A stretch of 64,000 bases of DNA, from NCBI RefSeq assembly GCF_001693255.1, contig NZ_CP016474.1:2870661-2934660 (forward strand), in the 5' to 3' direction. This DNA comes from Picosynechococcus sp. PCC 7003 (GTDB taxonomy: Bacteria > Cyanobacteriota > Cyanobacteriia > Cyanobacteriales > MRBY01). Numbering within the stretch: the first letter of the stretch is position 1; the number at the start of each line of letters is the position of its first letter. A model generated the notes under the pieces. It ran no database searches and was not told the DNA's origin. It worked only from the letters and a program-made list of their open reading frames with translations. This document shows positions 27,364 to 36,765 of this stretch, in pieces. A program made the position numbers and the translations under genes.

Positions 27364-27900
27364 GTGAAAGATAAAAGACGCGTAAAACGTGACCTCCCAA
27401 AAATTAACGAAAGAATTCGTTTTCCAAACATCAGAGTAATCAGTGGCGACGGGGAGCAGCTCGGTATTATGACCCCCGCAGAGGCCCTGGCGATCGCCGA
27501 AGAAGAAGACCTCGACCTTGTCCTTGTCAGCGAAACCGCCAAGCCGCCAGTATGCCGGATTATGGACTATGGGAAGTACAAATTCGAGCAGGAAAAACGC
27601 GCCCGAGAAGCCAAGAAAAAGCAGCATAATGCGGATCTCAAAGAGGTCAAAATGCGTTACAAAATTGAGGAACATGACTACCAAGTCCGGGTAAATAGTG
27701 CCCAACGCTTCCTCAAATCAGGAGATAAAGTCAAAGCAACGATCACCTTCCGGGGCCGGGAAATTCAACACTCCAACCTCGCCCAAAAACTCCTAGATCG
27801 CATGGCCAAAGACCTCGAAGAAGTCGGTGAAATTCAACAGCGACCCAAACGAGAAGGGCGTAACATGATGATGATCCTCGCCCCGAAAAAATCCAGCTAG
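27364..27900 (+). CDS. infC: Translation initiation factor IF-3
   Basis: 178 residues with a GTG start at 27364, directly after an in-frame stop at 27358-27360, so no longer form is possible. The N-terminal domain contains [13 protein letters not shown], the linker is [17 protein letters not shown], and the C-terminal domain has [17 protein letters not shown]-3 binds the 30S subunit and checks initiator tRNA pairing. Non-ATG starts are frequent for infC and in E. coli support autoregulation; whether this holds here is unknown. Confidence 0.96.
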   Translation: MKDKRRVKRDLPKINERIRFPNIRVISGDGEQLGIMTPAEALAIAEEEDLDLVLVSETAKPPVCRIMDYGKYKFEQEKRAREAKKKQHNADLKEVKMRYKIEEHDYQVRVNSAQRFLKSGDKVKATITFRGREIQHSNLAQKLLDRMAKDLEEVGEIQQRPKREGRNMMMILAPKKSS

Positions 27901-27935
27901 GCGCGATTGAGGCGGCCAACATGACCGAAAAAATG

Positions 27936-28105
27936 GGATACAAGCCCCGTCTTTCTAAGACGGCTTTATAGTAAAATTTAAAGATAGTCGCCATAAGGCA
28001 TTGGGAGACTCTAAACGGACATGGAGGGAAGGTAAGACCACTTGTGGCGCATCCCAGCGAAGTGTCAAGGAATCCTCGCTCTTTTAAGACGAGGAGGTAT
28101 GTCAA
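27936..28105 (+). mobile_element. IS200/IS605-type relic or mini-element without transposase
   Basis: Two subterminal hairpins are spaced about 130 nt apart. The left one is AAGCCCCGTCTT / AAGACGGCTT (27942-27966, two-base bulge). The right one is CCTCGCTCTT / AAGACGAGG (28074-28094, one bulged base) and is followed by AGGTATGTCAA. The right-end sequence with CAGCGAAGTGTCAAGGAATCC before the hairpin resembles the 3' part of cyanobacterial tnpB elements, where the omega-RNA scaffold is encoded. No tnpA or tnpB frame remains. It may be a palindrome-associated mini-element mobilised in trans, or a decayed copy. Confidence 0.55.
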
Positions 28106-28325
28106 AATTTAGCTATTCATCGCTGGGGAGTAAGTTGTGCTTGCGGGCAAAGGCTACTCCCCAATGCTGTTTCTGTAACGTTTAACATGAAGTCAAATCA
28201 TGGCCTGTTGCCACTCAAGATATCCTAAAACACCTAGACTGTCTTTAAATTAAGATTTCTCCCCCACAAGCTTAGGTTAAGCTTCGCGGGTCACCCCCCA
28301 TTCTTTCCAGAAGGCCCCTGTGACC

Positions 28326-30314
28326 ATGGTTGTTTGTCCCCAATGTACCCAAGAAAACCCGCCAGAAAATCGTTTCTGCCAATATTGTGGGAACTCCTTG
28401 ACAAGGCCCTGTCCCCACTGCGAAACGCCTGTGCGGTTACAGCAGGAACAATGTGAATCATGCCAGGGGTGGCTCAATCGACCCCTCACAGCCTTGATTC
28501 TGGACGGGGAAGCTGAAGCTTGCCAAACACGAGAAACCCTCGATGAAGCTGGTCGGTATCGCCTGGGCGATCGCCCAACAGTACGGGCCGAGACATTTCC
28601 TTGGCTGGCGGTGATCGATACGGCCCCAGAAACCCCAACCATTCTGGAAACCTTCCTCCAGGAATTAGAAATAACGGATCCTGAAAAACTAGCCGATCCC
28701 AACCTTTGGCAAGATAAAGGAATTCCGGCGATCGCCCGCCACTACCTCAGTCTGCAAGATAGTTTTGCCGCTGTGCCGACACTCCAAGAAGCGTGGATTC
28801 AGCCAGACTATCAAGTGCTGCTGTTTGTCCCAAAGCAACAGCCTCTCATCTCTTTAGAAAATTACTGCCAAGCACAAACGCCCCGCTACGAACAACTGCT
28901 GCAATGGTGTTTTCAGATGGTGCAGCTATGGCGAGAATTGGTGCCTCTCCAATGTTGCCAAACTCTCCTGGAGCCAACAAATTTATACCTCGACGAAGAT
29001 CAACACCTCGTGGTGCGACAACTCCTCAAGGATGATCCGGAGCATCCCCCCGCACTACAATTACTTCCCCAACTGTGGCAAGACTTTTTTCACCTGTCTG
29101 CACAACCAGAGTGGCAACCCCTCTCTGAACTGACCGAAACCGCCCAAATTGGTGGCTTGGATACCGTATCCCGCTTGAAAAAAGCCCTCCGGGCCTTGGC
29201 CCCAGAAGATACGGATGATTTTTATGGTGAAGCAGAAGGAGAATTAGAGGCCATTGAATTACAACCAGAGGATTTAACGACTCTGGATGATGTATTGTCA
29301 TCGGCTGATTTAGGCCCAGAGGATCTCCCAGAAACCCTTGATGGGGAAGCAGCAACGGCCAACTCCGGAGCAGCAGCAGAGGACTCGCTCCAGGTGGAAA
29401 GTTCTGGAGGGAGCATTGCGTCAGGGGATTTTGAACCGTTGGATTTCCCAGAGGAAGAGGATGCTTCAACGGTGGTCTTACCGATGAATTTGGTGAGTTT
29501 AGAGGATGCGGGCTGCACGGATATTGGCCAGGAGCGGGATCACAATGAAGACTATTTTGGCCTGCGTACGCGCATCGAAAAGCAGGAAAATCTGCTGGGT
29601 CGGCAAATTCAAGGGCGTGGCTTTTATGTGGTTTGTGATGGTATGGGCGGCCATGCGGCAGGGGAAGTGGCGAGTGCCCTTTCTGTGGAAACGATCCAGG
29701 CGTTTTTCCAGGAACATTGGCAAGACACATTACCAGATGAGGCGATGATCCGTCAGGCCATTTGGGACACCAATGAAGCGGTTTACAATATCAACTTAAA
29801 AAATGCCCGCTCCGGTAGCGGGCGTATGGGCACGACCTTGGTTTTGATGTTGGTGCAGGATAATCAGGTGGCGATCGCCCATGTGGGAGACAGCCGAATC
29901 TATCGCGTGAGCCCCAAAGGAAACCTCGAACAACTCACCGTTGACCATGAGGTGGGCCAGCGGGAATTGCATCGAGGCGTCACGCCAGAAATTGCCTATG
30001 GTAGACCCGATGCCTATCAACTGACCCAGGCCATTGGCCCCCGGGAAAATAGCTTCGTGGAGCCGGATATTAATTTTCTTCACATCAACGAGGATAGTTT
30101 ATTTTTGCTTTGTTCTGATGGCTTATCGGACAATGACCTCATTGAAGCGACCTGGGAAGAAATGCTCCTCCCCCTTCTGAGTGCCCGGGCCAACCTAGAT
30201 GAAGGGGTGCATCGCTTAATTGCCTTAGCCAACGAACGTAATGGCCATGACAATATTACAGCGGTGCTCGTGCGGTTACGGGTGCGTCCTAATATTGGGG
30301 CCGCAGATTTTTAG
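28326..30314 (+). CDS. PP2C-type protein phosphatase with N-terminal zinc ribbons
   Basis: 662 residues from the ATG at 28326 (a GTG is two codons upstream). The first 50 residues carry eight cysteines in CPQCTQENPPENRFCQYCG and CPHCETPVRLQQEQCESC, a double zinc ribbon. The C-terminal PP2C domain (about 395-655) has the motifs DIGQERDHNEDYFG, VVCDGMGGHAAGEVAS, GTTLVLML, HVGDSRIYR and CSDGLSDND, with all metal-binding Asp residues. It should remove phosphate from Ser/Thr. The middle (about 85-290) looks like a degraded kinase C-lobe: LLEPTNLYLDEDQHLVV stands where HRDxKPxNI would be. The glycosyltransferase gene follows 5 nt downstream. Confidence 0.9.
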   Translation: MVVCPQCTQENPPENRFCQYCGNSLTRPCPHCETPVRLQQEQCESCQGWLNRPLTALILDGEAEACQTRETLDEAGRYRLGDRPTVRAETFPWLAVIDTAPETPTILETFLQELEITDPEKLADPNLWQDKGIPAIARHYLSLQDSFAAVPTLQEAWIQPDYQVLLFVPKQQPLISLENYCQAQTPRYEQLLQWCFQMVQLWRELVPLQCCQTLLEPTNLYLDEDQHLVVRQLLKDDPEHPPALQLLPQLWQDFFHLSAQPEWQPLSELTETAQIGGLDTVSRLKKALRALAPEDTDDFYGEAEGELEAIELQPEDLTTLDDVLSSADLGPEDLPETLDGEAATANSGAAAEDSLQVESSGGSIASGDFEPLDFPEEEDASTVVLPMNLVSLEDAGCTDIGQERDHNEDYFGLRTRIEKQENLLGRQIQGRGFYVVCDGMGGHAAGEVASALSVETIQAFFQEHWQDTLPDEAMIRQAIWDTNEAVYNINLKNARSGSGRMGTTLVLMLVQDNQVAIAHVGDSRIYRVSPKGNLEQLTVDHEVGQRELHRGVTPEIAYGRPDAYQLTQAIGPRENSFVEPDINFLHINEDSLFLLCSDGLSDNDLIEATWEEMLLPLLSARANLDEGVHRLIALANERNGHDNITAVLVRLRVRPNIGAADF

Positions 30315-30319
30315 GCACC

Positions 30320-31003
30320 ATGATTTCAGTGATTATTCCTGTTTTAAATGAGGCAACTGGCATTGTCCCTTGTTTAGAACATTTGCTCCGGGTGCCAGAC
30401 CCTCTAGAAATTATCGTTGTGGATGGGGGTAGCCAGGATCAAACCTGCGATCGCGTGCGTCAGTTGCCGGTGATCCTCTGTCAAACCACTGGAGGGCGCG
30501 GCAAACAGATGAATCGAGGCGCGGCGATCGCCCAAGGAGATATTTTGCTGTTTCTCCATAGCGATACCCAATTACCCCAAGACTTTCCCGCCCTTGTGAC
30601 AGAGACCTTGGCCGATCCCCAGGTGGTCGCCGGGGCCTTTCCCCTAGGGATTGCGGATCCCCGCTGGCGATTCCGTAGCTTAGAAAAGTTGGTGCAGTGG
30701 CGATCGCAATTTTTGGCTTTACCCTACGGTGACCAGGCCATTTTTCTGCGACGTCAGGATTTTGAAGCGTTGGGGGGGTATGCCGAAATTCCCATCATGG
30801 AAGATTATGAACTGATGCAACGGCTCAGAAAACGGGGCAAGATTCGCCTGACCCGTCAACCCGTACAAACTTCGGCCCGCAGATGGCAGCAATTGGGTTT
30901 GTGGCGCACCACCTGGATTAATCAAAAAATGCTCCTCGGTTACCATCTCGGCATTGATCCAGAGATTCTCCGCCAATGGTACCGCCAACAAGTCCGTCGT
31001 TAA
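30320..31003 (+). CDS. Family 2 glycosyltransferase (TIGR04283-like)
   Basis: 227 residues. A GT-A fold starts at residue 1 with MISVIIPVLNEATGI. The nucleotide-binding segment is IIVVDGGSQDQT (about 35-46), and the metal-binding region is LLFLHSDTQLP, an HSDT variant of DxD. The segment GGYAEIPIMEDYEL holds the ED acceptor motif. It is 5 nt after the PP2C gene on the same strand, probably co-transcribed, with no obvious shared function. The sugar and acceptor are unknown. The small size and lack of membrane segments fit the TIGR04283 group. Confidence 0.88.
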   Translation: MISVIIPVLNEATGIVPCLEHLLRVPDPLEIIVVDGGSQDQTCDRVRQLPVILCQTTGGRGKQMNRGAAIAQGDILLFLHSDTQLPQDFPALVTETLADPQVVAGAFPLGIADPRWRFRSLEKLVQWRSQFLALPYGDQAIFLRRQDFEALGGYAEIPIMEDYELMQRLRKRGKIRLTRQPVQTSARRWQQLGLWRTTWINQKMLLGYHLGIDPEILRQWYRQQVRR

Positions 31004-31006
31004 ATC

Positions 31007-32203
31007 CTATGCCTGGGGCTTGTTTAGATTGTCGAGCTGTTCTCGGAGGCGATCGCAAAAACCATACAGTTCATCCAACGCATTGAGGGGGGCCGGATTA
31101 ATTTGACTCCGCAGATAGATATGACGCAATTTCCGTTCGAGACGTTGGGCCGTTTCAATGGCCTCTTGCCCAAGTTCATCCATCTGCTGCTGTTGATAAA
31201 ATATCAGCGCTTGACCCCGTAAGACTTGTAAAGTTCCTTCTTCACCATATTGTCCCGGCATTACCCGCAGGCGTAGCAAAATCCGCTCACCCTGATAGTA
31301 CTGCTCCATTTCCACCTTTTTCGGTCGGTCAATGGGCCCTGGGGGCAGGTGAGCCAGACGCTTAAATTCGTCGAGGATGCCGTGGAACGTCTCCTGGGGA
31401 ATCCCAGATAGCGACCCCTTCATCAAACCACTCTCACTAAGAAAAATGCGGCCTGCCCGGGCATGGTTTTCAAAATATAAGCGGCCAATGCCCTCCGTTA
31501 AAATGCGACCCAGCAGTTCTTGGTACAGTTGCAACGCAGGTAGATGGTTGAGCTCTTCGAGGGGAGTATTGAGATATTGCGGCGAAATTTGTAATTCCCC
31601 GGCATCGGTCGCCGCCGCAGATGACGGCGCTTGCAATTGCACCGGCCCCTTGGGAATCACCACCGCCGGCACATGTCGAAAAAATTCGGACAGTTCACTA
31701 TTAACCGGCATCTGCAGGGCCGTTTGCTCCCCAGAGAACACGGCAGTATCTTGGTCTGCATCAGTCGACGTACCGGAAACGGACGGAGGCATTGTTGGTG
31801 GCCCATTCTCCATGACTAAGGTTGCCCGTTCTGAGATGGGGGGGGTGGTCGTTTTGGAACGAGGGACTGGGGAGGTCTTGGGTTGGGGCGGAGATGTCTG
31901 TTTGCTTTGATGGTAGTTAAGATAAGAAGACAGAATCAGTTGGTAAGTTTTGAGATCAAGCTTTTGGGCTTTGAGCTGTAGTCCGCCTCGACTGAGAAGT
32001 TTGTTGACAATGGCCGTGGTACTTGAGCGTTGGGGATCGACAATTCCCAGGGTGAGACAGCGATCTTGGAGGGTGAGGGGCAGAATTTCGTGATTACGAC
32101 AAATATTCAGGGGTAAATAGCGATCAATCAGCTGAAAGGTTTGCTGTAAGTCAAGATTAGACCAAGTAAAGGGCTCAATGGTAATGGGCAAGGGGGCTGG
32201 CAT
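31007..32203 (-). CDS. Conserved protein with a GspE/PilB N-terminal-like domain
   Basis: 398 residues from the ATG at 32201-32203; a TTG at 32224 is a weaker alternative. The first 110 residues (DRYLPLNICRNHEILPLTLQDRCLTLGIVDPQRSS) resemble the N-terminal domain of type II secretion/type IV pilus ATPases (GspE/PilB). A proline/threonine-rich linker (about 105-200) and a C-terminal helical region rich in Leu, Gln and Arg follow. There is no Walker motif, so it is not an ATPase. A role in pilus assembly or regulation is inference. Convergent with the glycosyltransferase gene (3-nt gap). Confidence 0.65.
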   Translation of the reverse strand: MPAPLPITIEPFTWSNLDLQQTFQLIDRYLPLNICRNHEILPLTLQDRCLTLGIVDPQRSSTTAIVNKLLSRGGLQLKAQKLDLKTYQLILSSYLNYHQSKQTSPPQPKTSPVPRSKTTTPPISERATLVMENGPPTMPPSVSGTSTDADQDTAVFSGEQTALQMPVNSELSEFFRHVPAVVIPKGPVQLQAPSSAAATDAGELQISPQYLNTPLEELNHLPALQLYQELLGRILTEGIGRLYFENHARAGRIFLSESGLMKGSLSGIPQETFHGILDEFKRLAHLPPGPIDRPKKVEMEQYYQGERILLRLRVMPGQYGEEGTLQVLRGQALIFYQQQQMDELGQEAIETAQRLERKLRHIYLRSQINPAPLNALDELYGFCDRLREQLDNLNKPQA

Positions 32204-32725
32204 ATTAAGCGTCGGGGGAGACAAAAACAGTTTTTAATGGCGGAGATGAAATATTAAATGGCAGAAATTTTAAAACCGAGGACGAGCACCACAACAGCTC
32301 AGTAAATAGTCCGGCAAGCAAGATTGCCCTCTAGTGTAACCCCTTGACTCAAGGGCCAGGGAGGATCCCGGAGAGAAGCTTTACAGAATTTTAAGCGATC
32401 GCCCCCTCGTTGAGACTTTTGGGCAGTCTTTACATTTCGCAACCTCCGGATGTCATGAACTGGCGATGACAACACCGGATCTAAGGGCGGCATTGCTTCT
32501 CCCCTGGGCGATCCCCGAAACATATCGCAGCAAAAAAGGCGATCGCCACGGCAATCCCCCCACTCCCGTTACTAAAGTTCATCTGCCCATACCCTTCGTA
32601 AAAGAAGAAAATTTTTCGTAACTTTATACTTCTTTGAGCTGCCTGAGCCGACCCAGATTCACTGCCTAGAATGGGGCCGTAACCAACCTACCCAGTTCTA
32701 TCAAGTTGGACTGACGCACAAATAT
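32204..32725. other. Gene-free region between the GspE-N-like gene and gap
   Basis: No supported gene in 522 nt. Two HIP1 octamers or near-copies (32395, 32541) and a palindrome CCCTTGACTCAAGGG near 32340 are visible. The right part should hold the gap promoter; the left part the promoter of the minus-strand gene. A frame at 32299-32523 is non-gene-like. Confidence 0.5.
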
Positions 32726-33769
32726 ATGGCTTCTCTCAATCTCGCAATCAACGGCTTTGGTCGCATCGGTCGCCTCGTTTTCCGTGCTGCCCTCCACAAC
32801 CCCAACCTCAATTTTGTTTGCATTAATGATCTAATTTCCCCGGAAAAGATTGCCTATCTCCTCAAATATGACTCCACCCATGGTCGTTTTCCTGGCACCA
32901 TCGAAGCCACCGCCGATGGTATTTATGTCAATGGCCGCTTTATCCGCTGCACGATGGTCAAAGACCCCAGTATGCTGCCTTGGGAAGAACTCAACGTTGA
33001 TTATGTAATTGAATCTACCGGGTGTTTCCGGGATTTTGTCGGCGTCTCCAAGCACCTAGAAGCCGGAGCAAAACGGGTGATTATTTCTGCGCCCACCAGC
33101 GAACCCCAGCGCATTCCCACCTTTGTAGTTGGGGTGAACCACCACGATTATTCCCCAGCCTACGACCGCATTGTGTCCAACGCTAGCTGTACGACCAATT
33201 GCCTGGCTCCCATTGCCAAGGTGATCCACGACAATTTCGGCCTTGCAGAGGGGTTGATGACAACGATCCATGCGATGACAGCCACCCAACCCACCGTTGA
33301 TGGCGCCAACGCAAAAGATAACCGGAGTGGTCGTGGTGCTGGCCAAAATATTATTCCTGCTTCCACTGGTGCCGCGAAGGCGGTGACCTTGGTTTTACCG
33401 GAGTTAGCCGGACGTTTAACCGGGATGGCGATGCGGGTGCCGACCCCCGATGTTTCCGTGGTTGATCTAACCTTCCGCACCGAAAAACCCACTTCCTACG
33501 GAGAAATTTGTGCGGCGATGCGTGAGGCAGCCAATGGTGCACTCAAAGGCGTCTTGGCCTACACCGAGGACGATGTGGTTTCTACAGACTTCACCAGTGA
33601 TCCCCATTCGAGCATTTTCGATGCCGGGGCCGGGATGGCGCTGAATGAGCACTTTTTTAAAGTGGTGGCCTGGTATGACAATGAATGGGGCTATGCTAAT
33701 CGCGTTGTAGATTTGCTCCTGAGTATGGCGGCCAAAGAAACAGAAACAGAAATGGCGATCGCCGTCTAA
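32726..33769 (+). CDS. gap1: Glyceraldehyde-3-phosphate dehydrogenase, gap1-like (glycolytic type)
   Basis: 347 residues. The nucleotide fold is [15 protein letters not shown] (about 9-23) and the active-site loop [12 protein letters not shown] carries the catalytic cysteine. The segment INDLISPEK after the second beta strand has the Asp that favours NAD, and the start [23 protein letters not shown] resembles cyanobacterial Gap1, not the NADP-dependent Calvin-cycle Gap2 (whose sequence differs here). Gap1 is thought to serve sugar breakdown. The single gene is followed by a clear terminator. Assignment to gap1 rather than another paralogue is moderately certain. Confidence 0.9.
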   Translation: MASLNLAINGFGRIGRLVFRAALHNPNLNFVCINDLISPEKIAYLLKYDSTHGRFPGTIEATADGIYVNGRFIRCTMVKDPSMLPWEELNVDYVIESTGCFRDFVGVSKHLEAGAKRVIISAPTSEPQRIPTFVVGVNHHDYSPAYDRIVSNASCTTNCLAPIAKVIHDNFGLAEGLMTTIHAMTATQPTVDGANAKDNRSGRGAGQNIIPASTGAAKAVTLVLPELAGRLTGMAMRVPTPDVSVVDLTFRTEKPTSYGEICAAMREAANGALKGVLAYTEDDVVSTDFTSDPHSSIFDAGAGMALNEHFFKVVAWYDNEWGYANRVVDLLLSMAAKETETEMAIAV

Positions 33770-33800
33770 AGGAACCTCGGTCAAGATCTTCAGAAACACA

Positions 33801-33830
33801 AAATCCCCCTGCGCTGACAAGGGGATTTTT
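33801..33830 (+). terminator. Rho-independent terminator of gap
   Basis: The 8-bp stem AAATCCCC/GGGGATTT (33801-33808, 33821-33828) is followed by T residues. Confidence 0.85.
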
Positions 33831-33860
33831 CGCGTGGTTTTATCTCAAACCTCAATGTAT

Positions 33861-34859
33861 CTAACCAGCCTGATGACGATCCAGTTGGTCTAGATCCAAG
33901 TCTAAAGCAGTGATGTCTGCATTATTGCCAATCACTGATTTCATGCCCTCGAGGGTAGACATCATATTGCGGGGGTCGAGGAACATCACCTTACTACTGC
34001 CGCTACTACCAATGGTTTGACCCATTGCCAGATATTGCTGGGCCAAGATAAATTGCAATGCCTCACTGGCAGCAGGATTGGTTTTGAGCTGCTGGGCAAC
34101 GATTTGCATCGCTTGGGCCGACGCTTGGGCACGCATGACTTCTTCTTGGCGTTTCGCCTCAGCCCGCATAATAATCGCTTCTTTTTCCGCCTCTGCTTGC
34201 AAAATTGCCGCTTTTTTCTGGGATTCGGCCTCTAACACCTGGGACTCAGCACGACCCTGGGCGGAGTTGACCGCAGATTCCCGTTCCCCTTCAGAGGTGA
34301 GGATCGCCGCGCGTTTTTTCCGTTCAGCAGCCATTTGCAGTTCCATAGAATCTTGCACTGCCTTAGAGGGTACAATGTCGCGCAGTTCGACCCGCGTAAC
34401 TTTGACACCCCAGGGGTCAGTGGAAATATCCAATTCCCGCAGCAAGAGCTCGTTGATTTCCGTGCGCGCCGTAAAGGTTTCATCAAGTTCTAGCTTGCCC
34501 ATTTCCGAGCGGATTTGGGTGAGAACTAAATTCACCATGGCCGATTGGAGATTTTCTACCTTGTAATAGGCTTTGTACATATCGACAATGCGCCAATAGA
34601 CCACCGCATCGACGCTAATGGAAACGTTGTCACGGGTGATGCAAGATTGGGGGGGGACATCTAAAACTTTTTCCCGGACGGTCTCGCGATAAACAATTTT
34701 GTCGATAAAAGGGGTGACGAAATTCAAACCCGGTTCCAGGGTTTTTTTGTAGCTACCGAGGCTTTCGACTAAATATTGATTTTTTTCATTGACGATCTTG
34801 ACGGAACCAAAAACAGCGGAACCACCCAGGGCCAAAATAATAAATACTAAAGGGTTCAT
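33861..34859 (-). CDS. SPFH/band-7 protein (stomatin/paraslipin-like)
   Basis: 332 residues from the ATG at 34857-34859; a TTG at 34874 would add five. One N-terminal membrane helix (about 3-20), then the band-7 domain (about 20-190) with [30 protein letters not shown] long helix rich in Ala, Glu, Lys and Arg (about 185-260) follows and would form a coiled coil. Such proteins build membrane oligomers that organise proteases or membrane repair. A related FtsH or NfeD partner is not seen next to it. Convergent with gap. Confidence 0.9.
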   Translation of the reverse strand: MNPLVFIILALGGSAVFGSVKIVNEKNQYLVESLGSYKKTLEPGLNFVTPFIDKIVYRETVREKVLDVPPQSCITRDNVSISVDAVVYWRIVDMYKAYYKVENLQSAMVNLVLTQIRSEMGKLELDETFTARTEINELLLRELDISTDPWGVKVTRVELRDIVPSKAVQDSMELQMAAERKKRAAILTSEGERESAVNSAQGRAESQVLEAESQKKAAILQAEAEKEAIIMRAEAKRQEEVMRAQASAQAMQIVAQQLKTNPAASEALQFILAQQYLAMGQTIGSSGSSKVMFLDPRNMMSTLEGMKSVIGNNADITALDLDLDQLDRHQAG

Positions 34860-34986
34860 TGGAATCTGCCTCAATGGTTGTTGGGTAAATGTAAGCAGGA
34901 TTTGTTTCAGACTAGCGCAGGTCGTTTGTCTTGATGGGCTTCTGTTGTGGAAAAGTTACCTGGGCTGGGGAGCTGAAAACGGGGCA

Positions 34987-35020
34987 TAAAAAAAGAGAAT
35001 CAGCGCTTGGCTCATTCTCT
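34987..35020 (-). terminator. Rho-independent terminator for the minus-strand gene ending at 35050
   Basis: Read on the minus strand, AGAGAAT/ATTCTCT (35014-35020, 34994-35000) is followed by a run of seven T residues (34988-34994). Confidence 0.75.
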
Positions 35021-35049
35021 GGGAACTGAATTATTGGGAAAAGCGGTGC

Positions 35050-35619
35050 TTATTGGGCGAAACCGGAATTGTATTCGTTAAAGGATTGGATCGGTTTTTT
35101 GAGGTTCTCGCCTTCCCGCAACGGCAGGTCAAAGAGTTTACGGAAGGTATTGTCAATGTCGTTAAAGTCGCTTTGGCCGACTTCATCAAAAATTATTTTG
35201 CCTTTGGCATCAAGGATGACCGTTTGGGGGATTTTGCCGCCGTAGTAGTAACCGACTTCGTCTTTGCTGTAGCGTTTTTTCTGGGGAATGGAGTCGATCG
35301 CCACGGGGATAATGCTGATGACTTTTTCGTAGTAGGACTGGATTTCGGAGACAATGGGGGCAAAACGTTTACTGTCGCTGCTGTCGTCGGCGTAGAACAC
35401 CAACATGGCAGGGAGTTCCCGTTCTCTGGTTTCTTTGAGGGAGAGGCGGGGTGGCACGAGAGAACCATTCCCGGCATAAAGGACAAAAACATTGCCATCG
35501 TAGCGATCATCGTTGAGGCTCGCCCAGGCGGGGGTGACACATAGGGATAGCGTTGTTACTAAGATAACGAGGAGGCTAAGGAGAATGTGTTTGGGAGAAA
35601 GGTGCCGGGCTTGCATCAT
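35050..35619 (-). CDS. Thioredoxin-like thylakoid protein, probable photosystem I accumulation factor
   Basis: 189 residues. A basic N-terminus and hydrophobic segment (about 12-32) end in an AWA-like signal site. The rest is thioredoxin-like without the CxxC site (LLVFYADD-type strand MLVFYADDSSDSKRFAP). It resembles Synechocystis slr1796-type proteins, annotated as thylakoid membrane photosystem I accumulation factor, which share the NDDRYDGNVFVLYAGNGSLVPPR stretch. The missing Cys pair argues against classical redox activity. The ATG at 35617-35619 is followed at once by a second ATG. It has its own terminator. Confidence 0.75.
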   Translation of the reverse strand: MMQARHLSPKHILLSLLVILVTTLSLCVTPAWASLNDDRYDGNVFVLYAGNGSLVPPRLSLKETRERELPAMLVFYADDSSDSKRFAPIVSEIQSYYEKVISIIPVAIDSIPQKKRYSKDEVGYYYGGKIPQTVILDAKGKIIFDEVGQSDFNDIDNTFRKLFDLPLREGENLKKPIQSFNEYNSGFAQ

Positions 35620-35778
35620 GGAATTTTTGTTTTACTTAAAGGGTTATGAACTTGGCTGGCGTCACTATGGTGAATTATCGCATTAGCCTAGGGGCATGGG
35701 TAGGGCGATCGCCAGAAAACCTAAGAAAAAATACTTATCGGTGCTTGGGGGTTAGGTTGCGACGGTGCAGCAAATGGA

Positions 35779-36714
35779 ATGTTTGAGATGAAAGAACAGC
35801 AACAGGCGTTATTTTTTCGGCAGTTGGGGGCGACCCTCAAGGCTGGCATGGGCTTAGGTCAGGCGGTGGCCTTGGCCATGGGGGAAATTCCCTGGCGGCA
35901 ACGGGAACCTTGGCAGGGGGTGATTTTGCAATTGGAGCGGGGCCATAGTCTCCGGGAAAGTTGGCGGCCGGTGCGATCGCAGTTTTCGGCCTGGGCGATC
36001 ACCCTCCTGGAGATTGCAGAAACCAGTGGGGCTTTGGTGAGCGTTTGCCGGGATGTGTCAGATACCCTGGTGGAAATGGCCGAGCGACGGCGCTTAATCC
36101 GAGGGATGCTCCTGCGGGGGCTGGTCATGGTCTGGTCTTGGGTGATGGTTATCTATCTGCTGCTGGGGGGCTCACTGCTGGCGGGAAGTTTCGGGACGAC
36201 GGCATTAGTTACGGCGATCGCCTTGATGATTTTTTTGTACGGGGCCATCACCTGGGAACCGCTGCGCCTCGGTTTACGGCGGGTGCCACCCCTGCGGAAT
36301 ATTACTCGGCTGCAAATGCTTATTCATCTCGGTTATCTCCAGTTGCCCCTCGATTGTGGGTTACCCCTAACGGCGGCGATCGCCTGGTTAGCCGAGGGAT
36401 TTCCAGATCCAGATCTCCAAGCCATTTGCCAGCGCATTGAACCCCAGGTGCGCCGGGGCACAGATTTAACAACGGCGATCGCCCCCTATTTTTCGCCGAT
36501 GGTGCGCCAAATTATCCGCTCCGGGGAAACGGCTGGCACCTTGCCCCTCAGCTTTAGTCAAATTCGCCAATATTACCAACGGGAACTGTCCCGCCGTTTT
36601 ACGTTGTTGCGGGTGCAAATTTTGCTGTTAAGCCTGTTGAGTTTTGGGATGTTTGTGGCACTGTTGGGGGCCGATGTGATTCAGTCGATGATGCAGCAGT
36701 TCGAGGCGTTTTAA
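35779..36714 (+). CDS. Type II secretion/type IV pilus F-type inner membrane protein (GspF/PilC paralogue)
   Basis: 311 residues, shorter than PilC (about 400). Two T2SSF repeats are visible: FFRQLGATLKAGMGLGQAVALAM (about 12-35) and MLIHLGYLQLPLDCGLPLTAAI (about 180-205). Each is followed by the ETSG or SGETAGTLP segment. Hydrophobic stretches at about 110-155 and 285-305 fit the three membrane helices of the family. No other pilus gene is next to it. It could belong to a minor secretion or pilus system; its ATPase partner is not in the window. Confidence 0.85.
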   Translation: MFEMKEQQQALFFRQLGATLKAGMGLGQAVALAMGEIPWRQREPWQGVILQLERGHSLRESWRPVRSQFSAWAITLLEIAETSGALVSVCRDVSDTLVEMAERRRLIRGMLLRGLVMVWSWVMVIYLLLGGSLLAGSFGTTALVTAIALMIFLYGAITWEPLRLGLRRVPPLRNITRLQMLIHLGYLQLPLDCGLPLTAAIAWLAEGFPDPDLQAICQRIEPQVRRGTDLTTAIAPYFSPMVRQIIRSGETAGTLPLSFSQIRQYYQRELSRRFTLLRVQILLLSLLSFGMFVALLGADVIQSMMQQFEAF

Positions 36715-36765
36715 CCCTCTCGCAAGCATTAAGCAGAGGTCTGCAAAAGTTTCATGGCCAGGTAA

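Noticed and set aside
29026-29730. 234-codon minus-strand frame opposite the PP2C gene
   Set aside because: Antisense to conserved PP2C motifs; proline- and leucine-rich shadow composition.
32299-32523. 74-codon minus-strand frame upstream of gap
   Set aside because: No ribosome-binding site, charged and proline-rich shadow-like composition.
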